64,000 bases of DNA, from positions 1,364,001 to 1,428,000 of the forward strand of contig NZ_JAATJN010000001.1 in the NCBI RefSeq assembly GCF_011927955.1. The letters are read 5' to 3'. Under the pieces are notes generated by a model. The model saw nothing but the letters and a program-made list of their open reading frames with translations, did not search any database and was not told where the DNA came from. Source of the stretch: Brevibacterium marinum. GTDB taxonomy: Bacteria > Actinomycetota > Actinomycetes > Actinomycetales > Brevibacteriaceae. How positions within the stretch are numbered: the first letter of the stretch is position 1; each line of letters starts with the position of its first letter. Positions 26,142 to 35,648 of the stretch are shown here, in pieces. The translations under genes were made by a program, and so were the position numbers.

Positions 26142-26172
26142 GGAGCCGTCCACCGATGTGGTGGACGGCTCC
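26142..26172. terminator. Strong hairpin between regX3 and the LpqE-like gene
   Basis: A perfect 13-base-pair stem (26142-26154 with 26160-26172) around a 5-base loop, 20 bases after the regX3 stop. It has no T-run, but because regX3 and the lipoprotein gene converge here it can serve both strands. Confidence 0.8.
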
Positions 26173-26218
26173 TCGGAGCGTTCGGCTCTAGGGACGTTCG
26201 GCTTTCGTGAGGCCGAGG

Positions 26219-26884
26219 TCAGCCGTTGACACCTGCGGCTGATTCGTCCTGCTGGCCCTGTTCCTGCTGAGTCTGTTCGCCCGGCTGCCCCTGTTCCTGC
26301 TCACCTTGTTCGCCCGGCTCACCCTGTTCGTCCGACTGGCTGGGCTCGCTCGGCTCACCGCTCTGCGTTGCATCGTCGCTGGGCGACTCCGAAGGCTTCT
26401 CGCTGGGCACGTACTCTTCGTAGTACGGCAGTGCGTTCGTCAGCACCTGAGTCCGGATGGTCCTCTCGTCGTCGCCGACCTTGACGGTGACATCGGCCAG
26501 GTCGCCGGGGCCCGCGTCGAGGTCGTCTACGACGATCGGCTCCGATGAGTCAGATGCGGAGCTCTCAGGGTCCTGGATGAAGCTCTCTCCGGCCTTGACC
26601 GATTCCTTCGTCTCGTTGCCGCCGACTTCCACGGACACCGAGGCGGTGGAGTCGCCCTTGTTGATGAGCGTGAAGAACAGCTGAGCCGGTCCCTCCCCGG
26701 ACTCGTCCATGATGAGCATCAGACCGCGGACCTCGACGTCTCCGACCGTTCCCCATGCGCCGTCACCGGCGTTGTACTGGTATTCGGCAGTCTGGTGCGG
26801 CGACAGCAGGCTTGCACATCCGCTGACGGGAATGACGAGAGCGAGTGCGGCAACTGCGAGTGCCGCGCGGTTGTGCCGTTTCAT
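26219..26884 (-). CDS. LpqE-like lipoprotein
   Basis: A 221-residue exported lipoprotein. The signal peptide ends in the lipobox VSGCAS (Cys near residue 23). A beta-rich domain follows (about 30-145), with similarity in layout to PCu(A)C-type copper-chaperone folds, then a Ser/Pro-rich segment and a Gln/Gly/Glu-rich tail of about 50 residues with repeated GEQ/GQQ words. It is divergent from carD, the position of lpqE in mycobacteria, which supports the name; the function of LpqE is not firmly known. AAGGAG lies before the ATG. The repetitive tail suggests length variation between strains. Confidence 0.78.
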   Translation of the reverse strand: MKRHNRAALAVAALALVIPVSGCASLLSPHQTAEYQYNAGDGAWGTVGDVEVRGLMLIMDESGEGPAQLFFTLINKGDSTASVSVEVGGNETKESVKAGESFIQDPESSASDSSEPIVVDDLDAGPGDLADVTVKVGDDERTIRTQVLTNALPYYEEYVPSEKPSESPSDDATQSGEPSEPSQSDEQGEPGEQGEQEQGQPGEQTQQEQGQQDESAAGVNG

Positions 26885-27123
26885 TATGCTCCTTGAAGTG
26901 GCAATACAAGATCAATCTGTATACTACCCGGTTTTTGACGGGCCGTAGAACCCCGGTGGGCGTCAGAGTCAATCCTGCCGTGAGATCCCCGACATCGCTC
27001 CAGCTGATGGCCGGAACGAGCCGCTGCGGAGCGGAGCCTAGCACGAAGAAACCGCACCCTGAGCGATTTCTGTGGCGCGCCTCATGGTAAACTGGAAGTC
27101 CGCGAAAGGGGTTTGAACAGAAT

Positions 27124-27606
27124 ATGAGTTTCCAGGTCGGCGACACTGTTGTCTATCCACATCACGGTGCAGCGACAATTCAAGAAATCAAGAAGCGAAC
27201 CATCAAAGGTGAGGAGAAACTGTATCTCAAGCTCCAGGTCGCCCATGGTGACCTAGTGATCGAGGTTCCGGCGGACAACTGCGACCTCGTCGGTGTGCGA
27301 GATGTCGTCGGTGAAGAAGGCGTTGAGAAGGTCTTCACCGTCCTCCGTGCGGAGTTCGTCGAGGAGCCGACCAACTGGTCCCGCCGCTACAAGGCCAATC
27401 TTGAGAAGCTGCAGTCCGGTGATGTCATCAAGGTCGCTGAAGTCGTTCGCGACCTCTGGCGTCGCGAACAGGATCGCGGCTTGTCGACCGGCGAGAAGCG
27501 CATGCTGTCCAAGGCCCGTCAGATCCTCGTTTCCGAACTCGCATTGGCCGAGAAGAAAGAGGAATCAGAGGCCGAGGCGCTGCTGGACGAAGTGCTCGCG
27601 TCCTGA
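27124..27606 (+). CDS. carD: CarD-type RNA polymerase-binding transcription factor
   Basis: A 160-residue CarD protein that binds the RNA polymerase beta subunit and stabilises open complexes at rRNA and other promoters. The N-terminal RNAP-interacting domain ([17 protein letters not shown]) and the C-terminal helical DNA-binding domain ([29 protein letters not shown]) are clear, and the length matches mycobacterial CarD. A TAAACT element at 27088-27093 may be its -10, with a leader of about 25 bases containing AAAGGGG. The stop overlaps the proposed ispD start. Confidence 0.96.
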   Translation: MSFQVGDTVVYPHHGAATIQEIKKRTIKGEEKLYLKLQVAHGDLVIEVPADNCDLVGVRDVVGEEGVEKVFTVLRAEFVEEPTNWSRRYKANLEKLQSGDVIKVAEVVRDLWRREQDRGLSTGEKRMLSKARQILVSELALAEKKEESEAEALLDEVLAS

Positions 27607-28439
27607 GTACCTGCGTCATCGTTCCGGCCGCAGGGTCGGGATCGCGCTTGGGCAGCACCGACCCGAAGGCCTTCGTTCAGCTCAACGGAAAGAGCCTCCT
27701 GGTTCGCAGCCTCGAGACGATCATCTCCTCGGGGGTGGCCTCCACAATCGTGGTTGCCGCTCCCGAGGAGTTTTTAATGCGCGCAGTCGAGGAGATCGAT
27801 TCCATTTCGCATTCGTGTGCTGCGGCATCGCTCGATGATGATGCAGAATCGGTGGAAGATGCCGGACAGAATCAAATCACGGCTGTTGCGGGCGGGAAAG
27901 ATCGGATCGAGTCCGTGCAAATCGCCTTGAAACATGCAGAGGCGGCCGACATCGTTCTCGTCCATGATGCCGCGCGCGCACTGACCCCGCCCGGGGTCTT
28001 CCGCCGCGTGGCCGCAGCTGTTCGCTCCGGCGCCGAGGCGGTGGTTCCCGTGCTGCCGATGACCGACACGGTGCGTCGCGCAGAGCGACGTCACAGCGCC
28101 GAGGTGCTCCACGGTGATCTCGACCGCTCGGGCCTGCGTCGGGTGCAGACTCCGCAGGGCTTCGCCGCCGACACCCTTCGCCGGGCCCACAGCCTCTATC
28201 TCACGGACGTCGCCGAGTCGGGCCCGGATGCGATTGCACCCACCGACGACGCGGGACTCGTGGAGCGCCTCGGCATGGATGTGGTCGCGGTCGACGGCGA
28301 CGAGGAAGCACTGAAGATCACCTACCCGCTCGATCTTGTGCTGGGTGAGCACATCGTCACGACGCGGGAGCGAGACCACGCGAGCGCGAGTGGGCATGAG
28401 ACGACGCGAGAGGTCATGAGAGGACGGGGAGGACAGTGA
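27603..28439 (+). CDS. ispD: 2-C-methyl-D-erythritol 4-phosphate cytidylyltransferase, apparent CTG start
   Basis: A 278-residue enzyme of the MEP isoprenoid pathway (CTP + MEP to CDP-ME). The nucleotide loop [11 protein letters not shown] opens the protein, followed by [14 protein letters not shown] and later RVQTPQGF. The frame has no ATG, GTG or TTG before this loop: the first is a TTG at 27648, which would delete the CTP site. The only near-cognate codon in the right place is CTG at 27603-27605, overlapping the carD stop as CTGA, exactly where an ATGA/GTGA overlap would be expected. An internal insert (about residues 60-95) and a basic tail make it longer than the usual ~230 residues. The stop overlaps ispF by 4 bases. 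Confidence 0.88.
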   Translation: MSTCVIVPAAGSGSRLGSTDPKAFVQLNGKSLLVRSLETIISSGVASTIVVAAPEEFLMRAVEEIDSISHSCAAASLDDDAESVEDAGQNQITAVAGGKDRIESVQIALKHAEAADIVLVHDAARALTPPGVFRRVAAAVRSGAEAVVPVLPMTDTVRRAERRHSAEVLHGDLDRSGLRRVQTPQGFAADTLRRAHSLYLTDVAESGPDAIAPTDDAGLVERLGMDVVAVDGDEEALKITYPLDLVLGEHIVTTRERDHASASGHETTREVMRGRGGQ

Positions 28440-28951
28440 CGAGTGCGGTGATTCCGCGCACCGGGATCGGAGTGGACGTGCACGCCCATTCCCAGGATCC
28501 CGAGCGTGAACTCTGGGTGGCGGGCCTGCAGTGGCCCGGAGAACGCGGACTCGAGGGCCATTCCGACTCCGATGTCGCCGCCCATGCTTGCTGCGACGCG
28601 CTCTTCTCCGCGGCCGGGATCGGAGATCTGGGGCAGCACTTCGGGGTCGACCGTCCCGAGTTCGCCGGTGCATCGGGGATGAGGCTCCTCGCCGAGGCGG
28701 CACGCCGGGTTCGCGCTGCAGGTTATGAGATCGGCAACGTCTCCGTGCAGGTCATCGGCAACCGGCCGAAGATCGGGACCAGACGCAGTGAAGCGCAGAG
28801 GACACTGACCGCGGCCGTCGGCGCCGGGGTGTCCGTGTCCGGGACGACGAGCGATGGGCTCGGTCTGACGGGACGCGGCGAGGGCGTCGCGGCGATCGCC
28901 AATGCCCTCGTGTACCCGGTTCGGGCCGAAGGGGTGAGCTGGAGTGAGTGA
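28436..28951 (+). CDS. ispF: 2-C-methyl-D-erythritol 2,4-cyclodiphosphate synthase
   Basis: A 171-residue MEP-pathway enzyme that converts CDP-ME 2-phosphate to the cyclodiphosphate with release of CMP. The metal-site motif is GVDVHAH, followed by [15 protein letters not shown] and GDLGQHFG, all diagnostic. The GTG start overlaps the ispD stop (GTGA). In mycobacteria cysS follows directly; here a Rossmann-type gene, an APC permease and two more operons lie between. Confidence 0.96.
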   Translation: MTSAVIPRTGIGVDVHAHSQDPERELWVAGLQWPGERGLEGHSDSDVAAHACCDALFSAAGIGDLGQHFGVDRPEFAGASGMRLLAEAARRVRAAGYEIGNVSVQVIGNRPKIGTRRSEAQRTLTAAVGAGVSVSGTTSDGLGLTGRGEGVAAIANALVYPVRAEGVSWSE

Positions 28952-28966
28952 GACGGTGCGACGATC

Positions 28967-30079
28967 ATGAGGGTCCTCTTCCAAGGCGCGGGGGCGATCG
29001 GCGTCGCCGGTGCCGCACTGTTCGGTGACCGTCACGAGGCCTCCGTCGCCAGTCGGACACCGTCGCCCCGACCTCGGGCCGCGTTTCCGCGTCGAGTCGG
29101 CAACCTCGATTCCTCTCCGAGCCGGGCACCGTCAGCCGACGCGGGACGAGACGACCCGGTTCGGAACGATGTGGTTCGGGACTTTGTGGGATGGAGGGTC
29201 AGCGACGTCGCGGCGACGCGACGCGTCACGATCATCGACTGGGCCGACGCCCGGGAAGCCGGTACCACACGGCGCACCGGTGGCCCGCAACGACGCAGAC
29301 GCGATCGCCCTTGGGACCTCATCGTGCTGACCACTCGCCCGGGCGACCTCGACCAGGACGTCGTCGACGCGATTGCAGAGTGCGCCCCGGTGTTTCTCGC
29401 GATCACGAGCCAGGTCGCCGACGATCTGAGGCTCGCACGATCGATGTTTCCGGGGATCGAGGTTCTCATCTTCGGGCCGGCGTTCCTGTCCGAACGCGTC
29501 GATGCTTCCGAAGTGCCGGTCGTCGGCAGACAGGTGCGCTACTGGGCACCCGCCGGTCTGCCGAGGTTCCTCATCGCGGGCCGCAGCCACGCGGTGACTC
29601 GACTCTCCCGCTCACTCGGCGCACTCGTTCTGCCGGTTCCGGTCGCCATGGTCACCATGCCGCCTGCCGTGTTCATCCCCTATGCCGGTGAGCTGAGCGC
29701 CCGCAGCGGGCGGTGGACGGCGCTGAGATTGCACCTGCGTCGTCCGACGAAGGCCGCCGCCGAGGCGGTGCACGCCCTCACGGGTGTCCGGCTGCCGATG
29801 TCTGCCTCGCTCGCAGGGCTGATCCTCGACGCGATGGAACGAGTCGTGCCCTTCGACGTCGGTGCGTACGCGGGCCGTCACTTCGGCCGTCACGAAGGAC
29901 AGACGCTCGACATGCTCGAGGCGTGGATCGCGCGGGAGACCGAGCGCTCGCCCTCGGGGGAGACCCAGCGCTCACCCGGGCGGGTGGCTGCGCCGACGGA
30001 CGAGCGTCTGCCTGCAGCGGCGCTGCGTGACCTCGCTCAGGCCCTGCGCCCGCGTGTGACCAGTAAGCCGATGCCGTAG
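28967..30079 (+). CDS. Rossmann-fold protein resembling ketopantoate reductase (function uncertain)
   Basis: A 370-residue protein that begins with a dinucleotide-binding loop of the PanE/ApbA type (VLFQGAGAIGVAGAALF) and continues with a strand-helix pair (DLIVLTTRPGDLDQDVV). An Arg/Pro/Asp-rich insert of about 90 residues (~35-125) has no match that I know. The C-terminal part (about 230-370) is helical with a basic, Pro/Thr-rich end. It may be an NAD(P)-dependent reductase, but the usual catalytic Lys/Glu of ketopantoate reductase could not be placed. It starts 15 bases after ispF. Its last 43 bases overlap the end of the convergent APC permease gene. Confidence 0.6.
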   Translation: MRVLFQGAGAIGVAGAALFGDRHEASVASRTPSPRPRAAFPRRVGNLDSSPSRAPSADAGRDDPVRNDVVRDFVGWRVSDVAATRRVTIIDWADAREAGTTRRTGGPQRRRRDRPWDLIVLTTRPGDLDQDVVDAIAECAPVFLAITSQVADDLRLARSMFPGIEVLIFGPAFLSERVDASEVPVVGRQVRYWAPAGLPRFLIAGRSHAVTRLSRSLGALVLPVPVAMVTMPPAVFIPYAGELSARSGRWTALRLHLRRPTKAAAEAVHALTGVRLPMSASLAGLILDAMERVVPFDVGAYAGRHFGRHEGQTLDMLEAWIARETERSPSGETQRSPGRVAAPTDERLPAAALRDLAQALRPRVTSKPMP

Positions 30080-31449
30080 AGCGCCGCAGTGAAGACCAGC
30101 GTGCCGATGATCTGGATGCGCACCGAATCCACGGTCAGGCCGAGGACGATGATCACGGCGATGCCGGCCAGCGTCGCATAGGACAGCCACGGGAAGCCCC
30201 ACATCTTCAGCGGCAGCCGCTCGCCTGCGGCCTCGGCACGGCGACGGATGATGATCTGCGAGACCAGGGTCGCGACCCAGGTGACGATGAGCGTGGACCC
30301 GACGATGTTGAGCAGCACACCGAGCACCTCGGCGGCCCAGAAGTAGTTGAGGCCCACGGCCACGAAACCGAACGCCGAGGTGGCCAGCACGGATGCCATC
30401 GGAACGCCGCGTCTGGTCGCTTTGCCCAGCCCCGCCGGCAGCATCGACCGCTGGGACATGGAAAAGGCCATCCTCGAGGCGCCGTAGATGTTCGCGTTCA
30501 TCGACGACAGCAGCGCGATGACGATGACCGCGGCCAGCAGCGAGGCGATGACCGGGAGGCCGGCCGTGTCGAGGACCGCGACGAAGGGGGACTCGGAGAG
30601 CCGTTCGTCCCTCCAGTCGAGGACGAGGACGATGATCGCCACCGAGCCGATGTAGAGGAACAGGATGCGCCAGACGATGGTCTTGATCGCCTGGGTCACG
30701 CTGCGGCTCGGGTTCGAGGTCTCGGCCGCGGCGACCGCGACGATCTCGATGCCGCCGAAGGCGAAGGCGACGACGAGGAGACCTGCCGCGACCCCGGGCA
30801 GACCGGTGGGCATGAACCCGTCGGCGAAGATCTCCTGAGGCGGTGCCGCCGGCGTCGCGCCGAACAGGTAAGCGGCACCGAGGACGAGGAACAGGACTAC
30901 GAAGGCGACCTTGATCAGCGAGAACCAGAATTCGAACTCGCCGAAGCTGCCCGAAGTGGTGAGGTTGATCGCCGTGAAGACGACCATGATGGCCAGCGCG
31001 ATGACCCACTGCGGGACCGACGGAATGTAATTGGCCGCGATCTGTGCGGCGGCGGTGGCCTCGGCGGCGACGACGAGGCAGAGCTGAACCCACCACAGCG
31101 CTCCGACGGCGAAGGCCGCGGCCGGGCCCATGGCGCGGCCGGCGTAGTGGGAGAAGGCTCCGGGGTTCGGGTCGGCGGCGACCAGCTCTCCGAGGGCCCG
31201 CATGACGAAGATGACGATGAGACCGGCCACCACATAGGAGATGAGCACGGCGGGCCCGGCGGCCTGGACACCGGCACCCGAACCGACGAACAGGCCGGCG
31301 CCGATCGCCGATCCGAGGCTCATCATGACCAGATGGCGCGGCTTCATGCCGACCTTGAGGCCGGCACCGGAGGTCGTCGTACCCGGAGTCAGGGGGTCGG
31401 ATGAGGAGTCTGCGGGCACTGGGGACTGCGGCGAGTGAGATTCAGGCAC
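30037..31449 (-). CDS. Amino acid permease (APC/AAT family)
   Basis: A 470-residue transporter with 12 hydrophobic segments and the AAT-type first helix (HLVMMSLGSAIGAGLFVGSG), an EFEFWFSLIK motif in the middle and an AFGGIEIVAVAAAE segment. Relatives (GabP, AroP, CycA and others) import amino acids with protons; the substrate here is unknown. The N-terminal ~35 residues are hydrophilic. It overlaps the convergent Rossmann-protein gene by 43 bases. Upstream lies a long perfect palindrome. Confidence 0.9.
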   Translation of the reverse strand: MPESHSPQSPVPADSSSDPLTPGTTTSGAGLKVGMKPRHLVMMSLGSAIGAGLFVGSGAGVQAAGPAVLISYVVAGLIVIFVMRALGELVAADPNPGAFSHYAGRAMGPAAAFAVGALWWVQLCLVVAAEATAAAQIAANYIPSVPQWVIALAIMVVFTAINLTTSGSFGEFEFWFSLIKVAFVVLFLVLGAAYLFGATPAAPPQEIFADGFMPTGLPGVAAGLLVVAFAFGGIEIVAVAAAETSNPSRSVTQAIKTIVWRILFLYIGSVAIIVLVLDWRDERLSESPFVAVLDTAGLPVIASLLAAVIVIALLSSMNANIYGASRMAFSMSQRSMLPAGLGKATRRGVPMASVLATSAFGFVAVGLNYFWAAEVLGVLLNIVGSTLIVTWVATLVSQIIIRRRAEAAGERLPLKMWGFPWLSYATLAGIAVIIVLGLTVDSVRIQIIGTLVFTAALYGIGLLVTRGRRA

Positions 31450-31503
31450 CAGACGAGTCTAACGGGTGACCGCAGTCACGAGACAGCCGGTGCGCAGACG
31501 AAG

Positions 31504-31539
31504 AGATGCCGTGGTCGCAGATCTGCGACCACGGCATCT
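31504..31539. terminator. 36-base perfect palindrome
   Basis: Positions 31504-31521 are the exact reverse complement of 31522-31539, an 18-base arm with no spacer. It lies 87 bases after the metallo-hydrolase stop on the minus strand and 55 bases before the APC permease start, so it probably ends the formaldehyde-detoxification transcript. There is no T-run. Confidence 0.65.
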
Positions 31540-31625
31540 GATACCTCAGCTTCGCCCGGAGCCCGGCTCACACGCTTCGGCCGAGGGCAACCTCGGCGAT
31601 CGGGGGATCGGACGTCTCACCGACG

Positions 31626-32297
31626 TCACTCTCCGCGTTTGATCCAGTCCTCCAGCGACGGTGACTCGGCGCCGATCGACGTCGGCTCACCGTGGCCGGT
31701 GAGGACGACCGTGGCGTCGGGGAGTTTGAACAGGACGTCGCGGATCGATTCGATGATCGTCTCGAAGCTCGAATGCGAGCGTCCGGTCGCCCCCGGGCCG
31801 CCGTTGAACAGTGTGTCACCGGAGAACAGCACGGGACCGACCGCACTGCCCGCCCCTGCCGAGGTGGGGACCGGCAGTCCGGTTTCGATGAAGAAGCAGG
31901 TCGAACCGGGGGAGTGGCCGGGAGTGTGCAGGGCCTTGACCCGTACCCCTCCGACGTTCCACGTGTCGCCGTCGGCGATCTCCTCATCGGGACGGTAGCT
32001 CTCGTAGGTCATGTCCCACAGCACGTGGTCGGCAGGGTTGAGGTGGACGGGCGGGTTGCCCACACGGTGAGCGAAGTCGCGCACGACGCCGACATGGTCA
32101 TCGTGTCCGTGCGTGAGCAGAATCGCCTTGACCTCACGGGATCCGACCTTCTCCGCGATGGCGTTGACGTCGTGGGCCGGGTCGATGACGATGACTTCCG
32201 AGTCGTCGCCGATGATCCACACATTGTTGTCGACGTCCCAGGTTCCACCGTCGAGCGAGAACGTTCCGGACGTGACCAGGTGTTCGATTGCCGTCAT
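31626..32297 (-). CDS. Metallo-beta-lactamase-fold hydrolase, likely S-formylmycothiol hydrolase partner
   Basis: A 223-residue MBL-fold protein with the metal motif THGHDDHVG, a second ligand in HTPGHSPGS, an Asp in FSGDTLF and the last His in TGHGEPT. It is glyoxalase-II-like. It overlaps the stop of the mycothiol-dependent formaldehyde dehydrogenase gene by 4 bases, the same pairing seen in mycobacteria, so it may hydrolyse S-formylmycothiol to formate and mycothiol (inferred). The start at 32297 is fixed by that overlap and by the domain; an upstream extension to 32471 runs out of frame inside the dehydrogenase gene and is rejected. Confidence 0.85.
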   Translation of the reverse strand: MTAIEHLVTSGTFSLDGGTWDVDNNVWIIGDDSEVIVIDPAHDVNAIAEKVGSREVKAILLTHGHDDHVGVVRDFAHRVGNPPVHLNPADHVLWDMTYESYRPDEEIADGDTWNVGGVRVKALHTPGHSPGSTCFFIETGLPVPTSAGAGSAVGPVLFSGDTLFNGGPGATGRSHSSFETIIESIRDVLFKLPDATVVLTGHGEPTSIGAESPSLEDWIKRGE

Positions 32298-33388
32298 CCC
32301 AGTTCCACCACCGATCGCAGTACCTTGCCTTGACTCATCTTCTCGAATGCCTCCTCGACATCGCCGATTCCGATCCTCTCGGAGACGAACTTCTCCAACG
32401 GTACGCGCCCCTGCTGGTAGAGGTCGACGAGCATCGGGAAGTCCCTCTCGGGCAGGCAGTCGCCGTACCACGAGGACTTCAGGCGGCCCCCGCGACCGAA
32501 CACGTCGAGCAGCGGAACGCTCAGTCCCATCTCCGGGGTCGGCACACCCACGAGCACCACGGTGCCGGCGAGGTCGCGACCGTAGAAGGCCTGACGCCAG
32601 GTCTCGGGCCGTCCCACCGCGTCGATGGCGACATCGGCGCCGAAGCCTCCGGTCAGCTCCTGGATCGCTGCGACGACCTCGTCCTCGCTCTTGCCGCGGG
32701 TGTTGACCGTGTGTGTGGCTCCGAGGTCCTTCGCCCAGTCGAGCTTCGTGTCATCGAGGTCGAGGGCGATGATCGTGTTCGCACCCGCCAGGGCCGAACC
32801 GGCGATGGCCGAGCAGCCGACTCCGCCGCAGCCGATAACGGCCACGGACTTGCCGCGGGTGACCTCGCCCGTGTTGATGGCAGAACCGATTCCGGCCATC
32901 ACGCCGCAGCCCAGCAGACCCACGACAGCAGGGTCGGCCTCGGGGACCTTCGTGCACTGTCCAGCCGCGACAAGGGTCTTCTCTGCGAAGGAGCCGATGC
33001 CCAGAGCGGGCTCGAGCTCGGTGCCGTCGGGCAGCGTCATCTTCTGCGAGGCATTGTGGGTGTCGAAGCAGTACCAGGGTTCACCGCGCTTGCAGGCCCG
33101 GCACTGGCCGCAGATGGCACGCCAGTTGAGAATGACGAAGTCGCCGACCTCGACGTCGGTGACTCCCTCGCCGATCTCGGACACCGTGCCGGCCGATTCG
33201 TGGCCGAGCAGGAACGGATAGTCGTCGCTGATCCCGCCTTCGCGGTAGTGGAAGTCCGTGTGGCAGACGCCGCACGACTTCACATCGACGATGACTTCGC
33301 CGGGGCCCGGATCGGGGATGACGATGTCGGTGAGTTCGACCGGCGCCCCCTTGCTGCGTGAGATGACACCTTGGACCGTCTGTGGCAT
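32294..33388 (-). CDS. S-(hydroxymethyl)mycothiol dehydrogenase
   Basis: A 364-residue zinc-dependent class III-type alcohol dehydrogenase. The catalytic zinc site shows as [13 protein letters not shown] and GHESAGTV, the structural zinc cysteines as [15 protein letters not shown], and the NAD-binding loop as VIGCGGVGC. The [10 protein letters not shown] segment and the overall sequence match the mycothiol-dependent formaldehyde dehydrogenases (MscR/AdhE2), which oxidise the formaldehyde-mycothiol adduct. The start at 33388 has AGGAG 6 bases upstream. Together with mshA in this window it supports a mycothiol-using organism. The MBL-fold gene follows in the same operon. Confidence 0.92.
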   Translation of the reverse strand: MPQTVQGVISRSKGAPVELTDIVIPDPGPGEVIVDVKSCGVCHTDFHYREGGISDDYPFLLGHESAGTVSEIGEGVTDVEVGDFVILNWRAICGQCRACKRGEPWYCFDTHNASQKMTLPDGTELEPALGIGSFAEKTLVAAGQCTKVPEADPAVVGLLGCGVMAGIGSAINTGEVTRGKSVAVIGCGGVGCSAIAGSALAGANTIIALDLDDTKLDWAKDLGATHTVNTRGKSEDEVVAAIQELTGGFGADVAIDAVGRPETWRQAFYGRDLAGTVVLVGVPTPEMGLSVPLLDVFGRGGRLKSSWYGDCLPERDFPMLVDLYQQGRVPLEKFVSERIGIGDVEEAFEKMSQGKVLRSVVELG

Positions 33389-33532
33389 TGCGTCTCCTAG
33401 TGCTCTGGGCAGTGGCCAGGACCTTCTGAGCCGAGGCCGATCAAGGTCATGCACGCCCAATGATGATTTCGTACAGCCCCCACCCTAACCAGGCACGGGC
33501 CTCGCGACCAGTGCGCGACGCGAAATGAGAGG

Positions 33533-33565
33533 ACGGCCCGATTCCCATGTCGGGAATCGGGCCGT
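33533..33565. terminator. Hairpin terminator after metS
   Basis: A 14-base-pair perfect stem (33533-33546 with 33552-33565) and 5-base loop, 24 bases beyond the metS stop on the minus strand. Confidence 0.8.
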
Positions 33566-33588
33566 CTGCACTCAGATCGGTGACGCGC

Positions 33589-33693
33589 TCACTCCTCGTC
33601 GGGGTGTTTGCGCAGGTGCAGGATCGCGGCTCCGAGGCCGCCCCACACGGTGACGATGGCGATGATCATCATGACGATTGCTGATGTGCCCAT
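33589..33693 (-). CDS. metS: MetS-type small subunit of an NSS amino acid transporter
   Basis: A 34-residue protein made of one membrane helix (AIVMMIIAIVTVWGGLGAAIL) and a short charged end (HLRKHPDEE). It starts 2 bases after the stop of the large NSS transporter gene, with AAGGGA before the ATG. This is the layout of Corynebacterium MetPS, where the tiny MetS is required for methionine and alanine uptake by MetP. It is shorter than the corynebacterial MetS (about 60 residues). Gene finders with a length cut-off will miss it or extend it in the wrong direction. Confidence 0.85.
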   Translation of the reverse strand: MGTSAIVMMIIAIVTVWGGLGAAILHLRKHPDEE

Positions 33694-33695
33694 GG

Positions 33696-35324
33696 TCAGA
33701 CTCCCTTGTTTTCGTTGGTGGTGGTACCGGCGGTGGTCGTGCCGGTCGTGCCAGTGGCGGCCGTGCCGGTGGTGGTCGTGGGCTTGGCGGCATTCTCGTT
33801 GGCGACCGAGTCGGCGATCGCGGAGTCCATCTCGGCCAAGGTCGTCTTCGGCCATCTGACGAGCGAGAGTACGATCGCGGCGACGATGAGGACGCCGATC
33901 ATGCCCCAGCCGAACGTGCCGGTGATCAGACCCGGATATCCTTCATACCCGTCGGTGATGAAGGTGATGATCTGCGTGATGAGCATGTAGATGAGCACCA
34001 CGCCGGTGATCGAGATGAGGATCATCCAGGTGATGCCGAGCTTGAAGCTCGACACCGCGTTGAGGTGGCGGCCGAACATCGGCAGCTTGCGCAGCAGCCA
34101 GCCGACGGAGACGATCGCGAGGACGGCCGAGCCGACGATGCCGATGTTGTTGGCCCAGGCGTCCATGGTGTCCAGGGCGTACAGGCCGGTGATCGTGGGC
34201 ATGAGCAGAATCGAGATGACGGCCATGCCGCCGCCGACGAAGATCGTCGAGGCCTTGTTGCCGACGCGGAACTTCTCGCGCAGCGCCTGGATGGGCACCT
34301 GGACGATGGAGATCATCGATGTCAATCCGGCGAAGACGAGGCAGGCGAAGAACACGAAGCCGAAGATCGGACCGCCCGGCATCTCGGAGATCAGGGTCGG
34401 GAAGCCGACGAAGGCCAGGCCGATGCCGTCAGTTGCGACATCGGCGACCTCGCTTCCCTGAGCGGTGGCCATGAAGCCGAGCGCTGCGAAGATGCCGATG
34501 CCGGCGAGGATCTCGAACGCGGAGTTCGAGAAGCCGACGACGAGGCCGGCGCCGGTGAGGTTCGTCTTCCTCTTCAGATACGAGGCGTAGGTGATCATGA
34601 TGCCGAAGGCGATCGACAGGGAGAAGAAGATCTGCCCGTAGGCCGCGATCCACACTGCTGGATCGGTGAGCGCTCCGAAGTCCGGAGTGAATAGGGCGTT
34701 CAGCCCCTCGGCGGCACCGGGGAGGAACAGCGAACGGACGACCAGCGCGAGGAACAGGACGATGAGCAGCGGGATGAAGATCTTCGAGAAGCGGGCGATG
34801 CCCTTCTGCACACCCAGCAGCAGGATGCCCAGGACGAGGACCCAGACGATGATCACGGGAATGAGCACGGCCGGGACGAAGTCGAGCGAGATGCCCGGAT
34901 CGCCCATCTTGAGGTAGTCGCCGAAGAAGAACCCTTCCGCGTCGTCGCCCCAGGCCTCGTTGAGCGAGAAGATCATGTACGAGCCCGCCCAGGCCATGAT
35001 CGCGGCATAGTAGATGCCGATGACGATCGCGATGCCGGTGGCGAACCAACCGATCGGTTCCGCCGTCTTGTGCACCATGCGGTAGGCCAGCGGAGCCGAT
35101 CCTCTCGACCGGTGGCCCATCGCATAGTAGAAGAAGAGCAGTGGGATTCCCGCGGTCAGCAGTGCGACCAGGTAGGGGATGATGAAGGCTCCGCCGCCGT
35201 TGTCGTAGGTCACGTACGGGAAGCGCCAGATGTTGCCGAGGCCGACCGCCGAGCCGATTGCCGCGAAGATGAACGCGGATCGGGAGACGAAGACCTCCCT
35301 TTGGGGTTTTGTCGTGGAAGACAT
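33696..35324 (-). CDS. Sodium-dependent NSS-family transporter (MetP-like)
   Basis: A 542-residue neurotransmitter:sodium-symporter family protein with 12 hydrophobic segments and the first-helix signature AAIGSAVGLGNIWRFPY, followed by GGGAFIIPY. Directly followed by metS, so it is probably a methionine/alanine importer. The C-terminal ~40 residues are an Ala/Thr-rich low-complexity tail of short AATGTTG-like words. The start at 35324 has AAAGGA about 8 bases upstream; an in-frame extension to 35738 runs through the leader and is rejected. The leader of about 180 bases holds hairpins and a palindromic element. Confidence 0.9.
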   Translation of the reverse strand: MSSTTKPQREVFVSRSAFIFAAIGSAVGLGNIWRFPYVTYDNGGGAFIIPYLVALLTAGIPLLFFYYAMGHRSRGSAPLAYRMVHKTAEPIGWFATGIAIVIGIYYAAIMAWAGSYMIFSLNEAWGDDAEGFFFGDYLKMGDPGISLDFVPAVLIPVIIVWVLVLGILLLGVQKGIARFSKIFIPLLIVLFLALVVRSLFLPGAAEGLNALFTPDFGALTDPAVWIAAYGQIFFSLSIAFGIMITYASYLKRKTNLTGAGLVVGFSNSAFEILAGIGIFAALGFMATAQGSEVADVATDGIGLAFVGFPTLISEMPGGPIFGFVFFACLVFAGLTSMISIVQVPIQALREKFRVGNKASTIFVGGGMAVISILLMPTITGLYALDTMDAWANNIGIVGSAVLAIVSVGWLLRKLPMFGRHLNAVSSFKLGITWMILISITGVVLIYMLITQIITFITDGYEGYPGLITGTFGWGMIGVLIVAAIVLSLVRWPKTTLAEMDSAIADSVANENAAKPTTTTGTAATGTTGTTTAGTTTNENKGV

Positions 35325-35501
35325 GGTGTGTCCTTTCTGTCCCAACCGCCTGTGCGGTTGCTTGCCGTCGGAGTTCTGCTGCGAATGCGCCGACGACGGA
35401 AGCAGGGAGCGCCGTCCGGGGGTTCGACTCGGGGCGGAGTGCTTGCGCTCCCGTTCATTGCCTCCCAGCTTACTGGGAGGCTTCTGTGAAAGGTGCCGTA
35501 G

Positions 35502-35511
35502 GTCACGTGAC
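35502..35511. promoter_or_regulatory. Palindromic element near the NSS transporter promoter
   Basis: GTCACGTGAC is a perfect 10-base palindrome next to a TTATAC element (minus strand) that could be the transporter -10. It may be an operator; which protein binds it is unknown. Confidence 0.35.
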
Positions 35512-35648
35512 TTGTATAACAGTCCTGCAACGAATCGCCCGCTGCCGGACGGTGCGGCTCTGCCCGGGCATCGTGGCAGGCCCGGGCTGCGCATCGCGGC
35601 GGGCCCGGCCCGGGATCCCGGCCGGCCCAGCCCAGGCGTCGTGGCCGG

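Noticed and set aside
35340..35520. SAM riboswitch before the methionine-transporter-like gene
   Set aside because: The leader is long enough, but neither the SAM-I nor the SAM-IV core motifs are present by eye.
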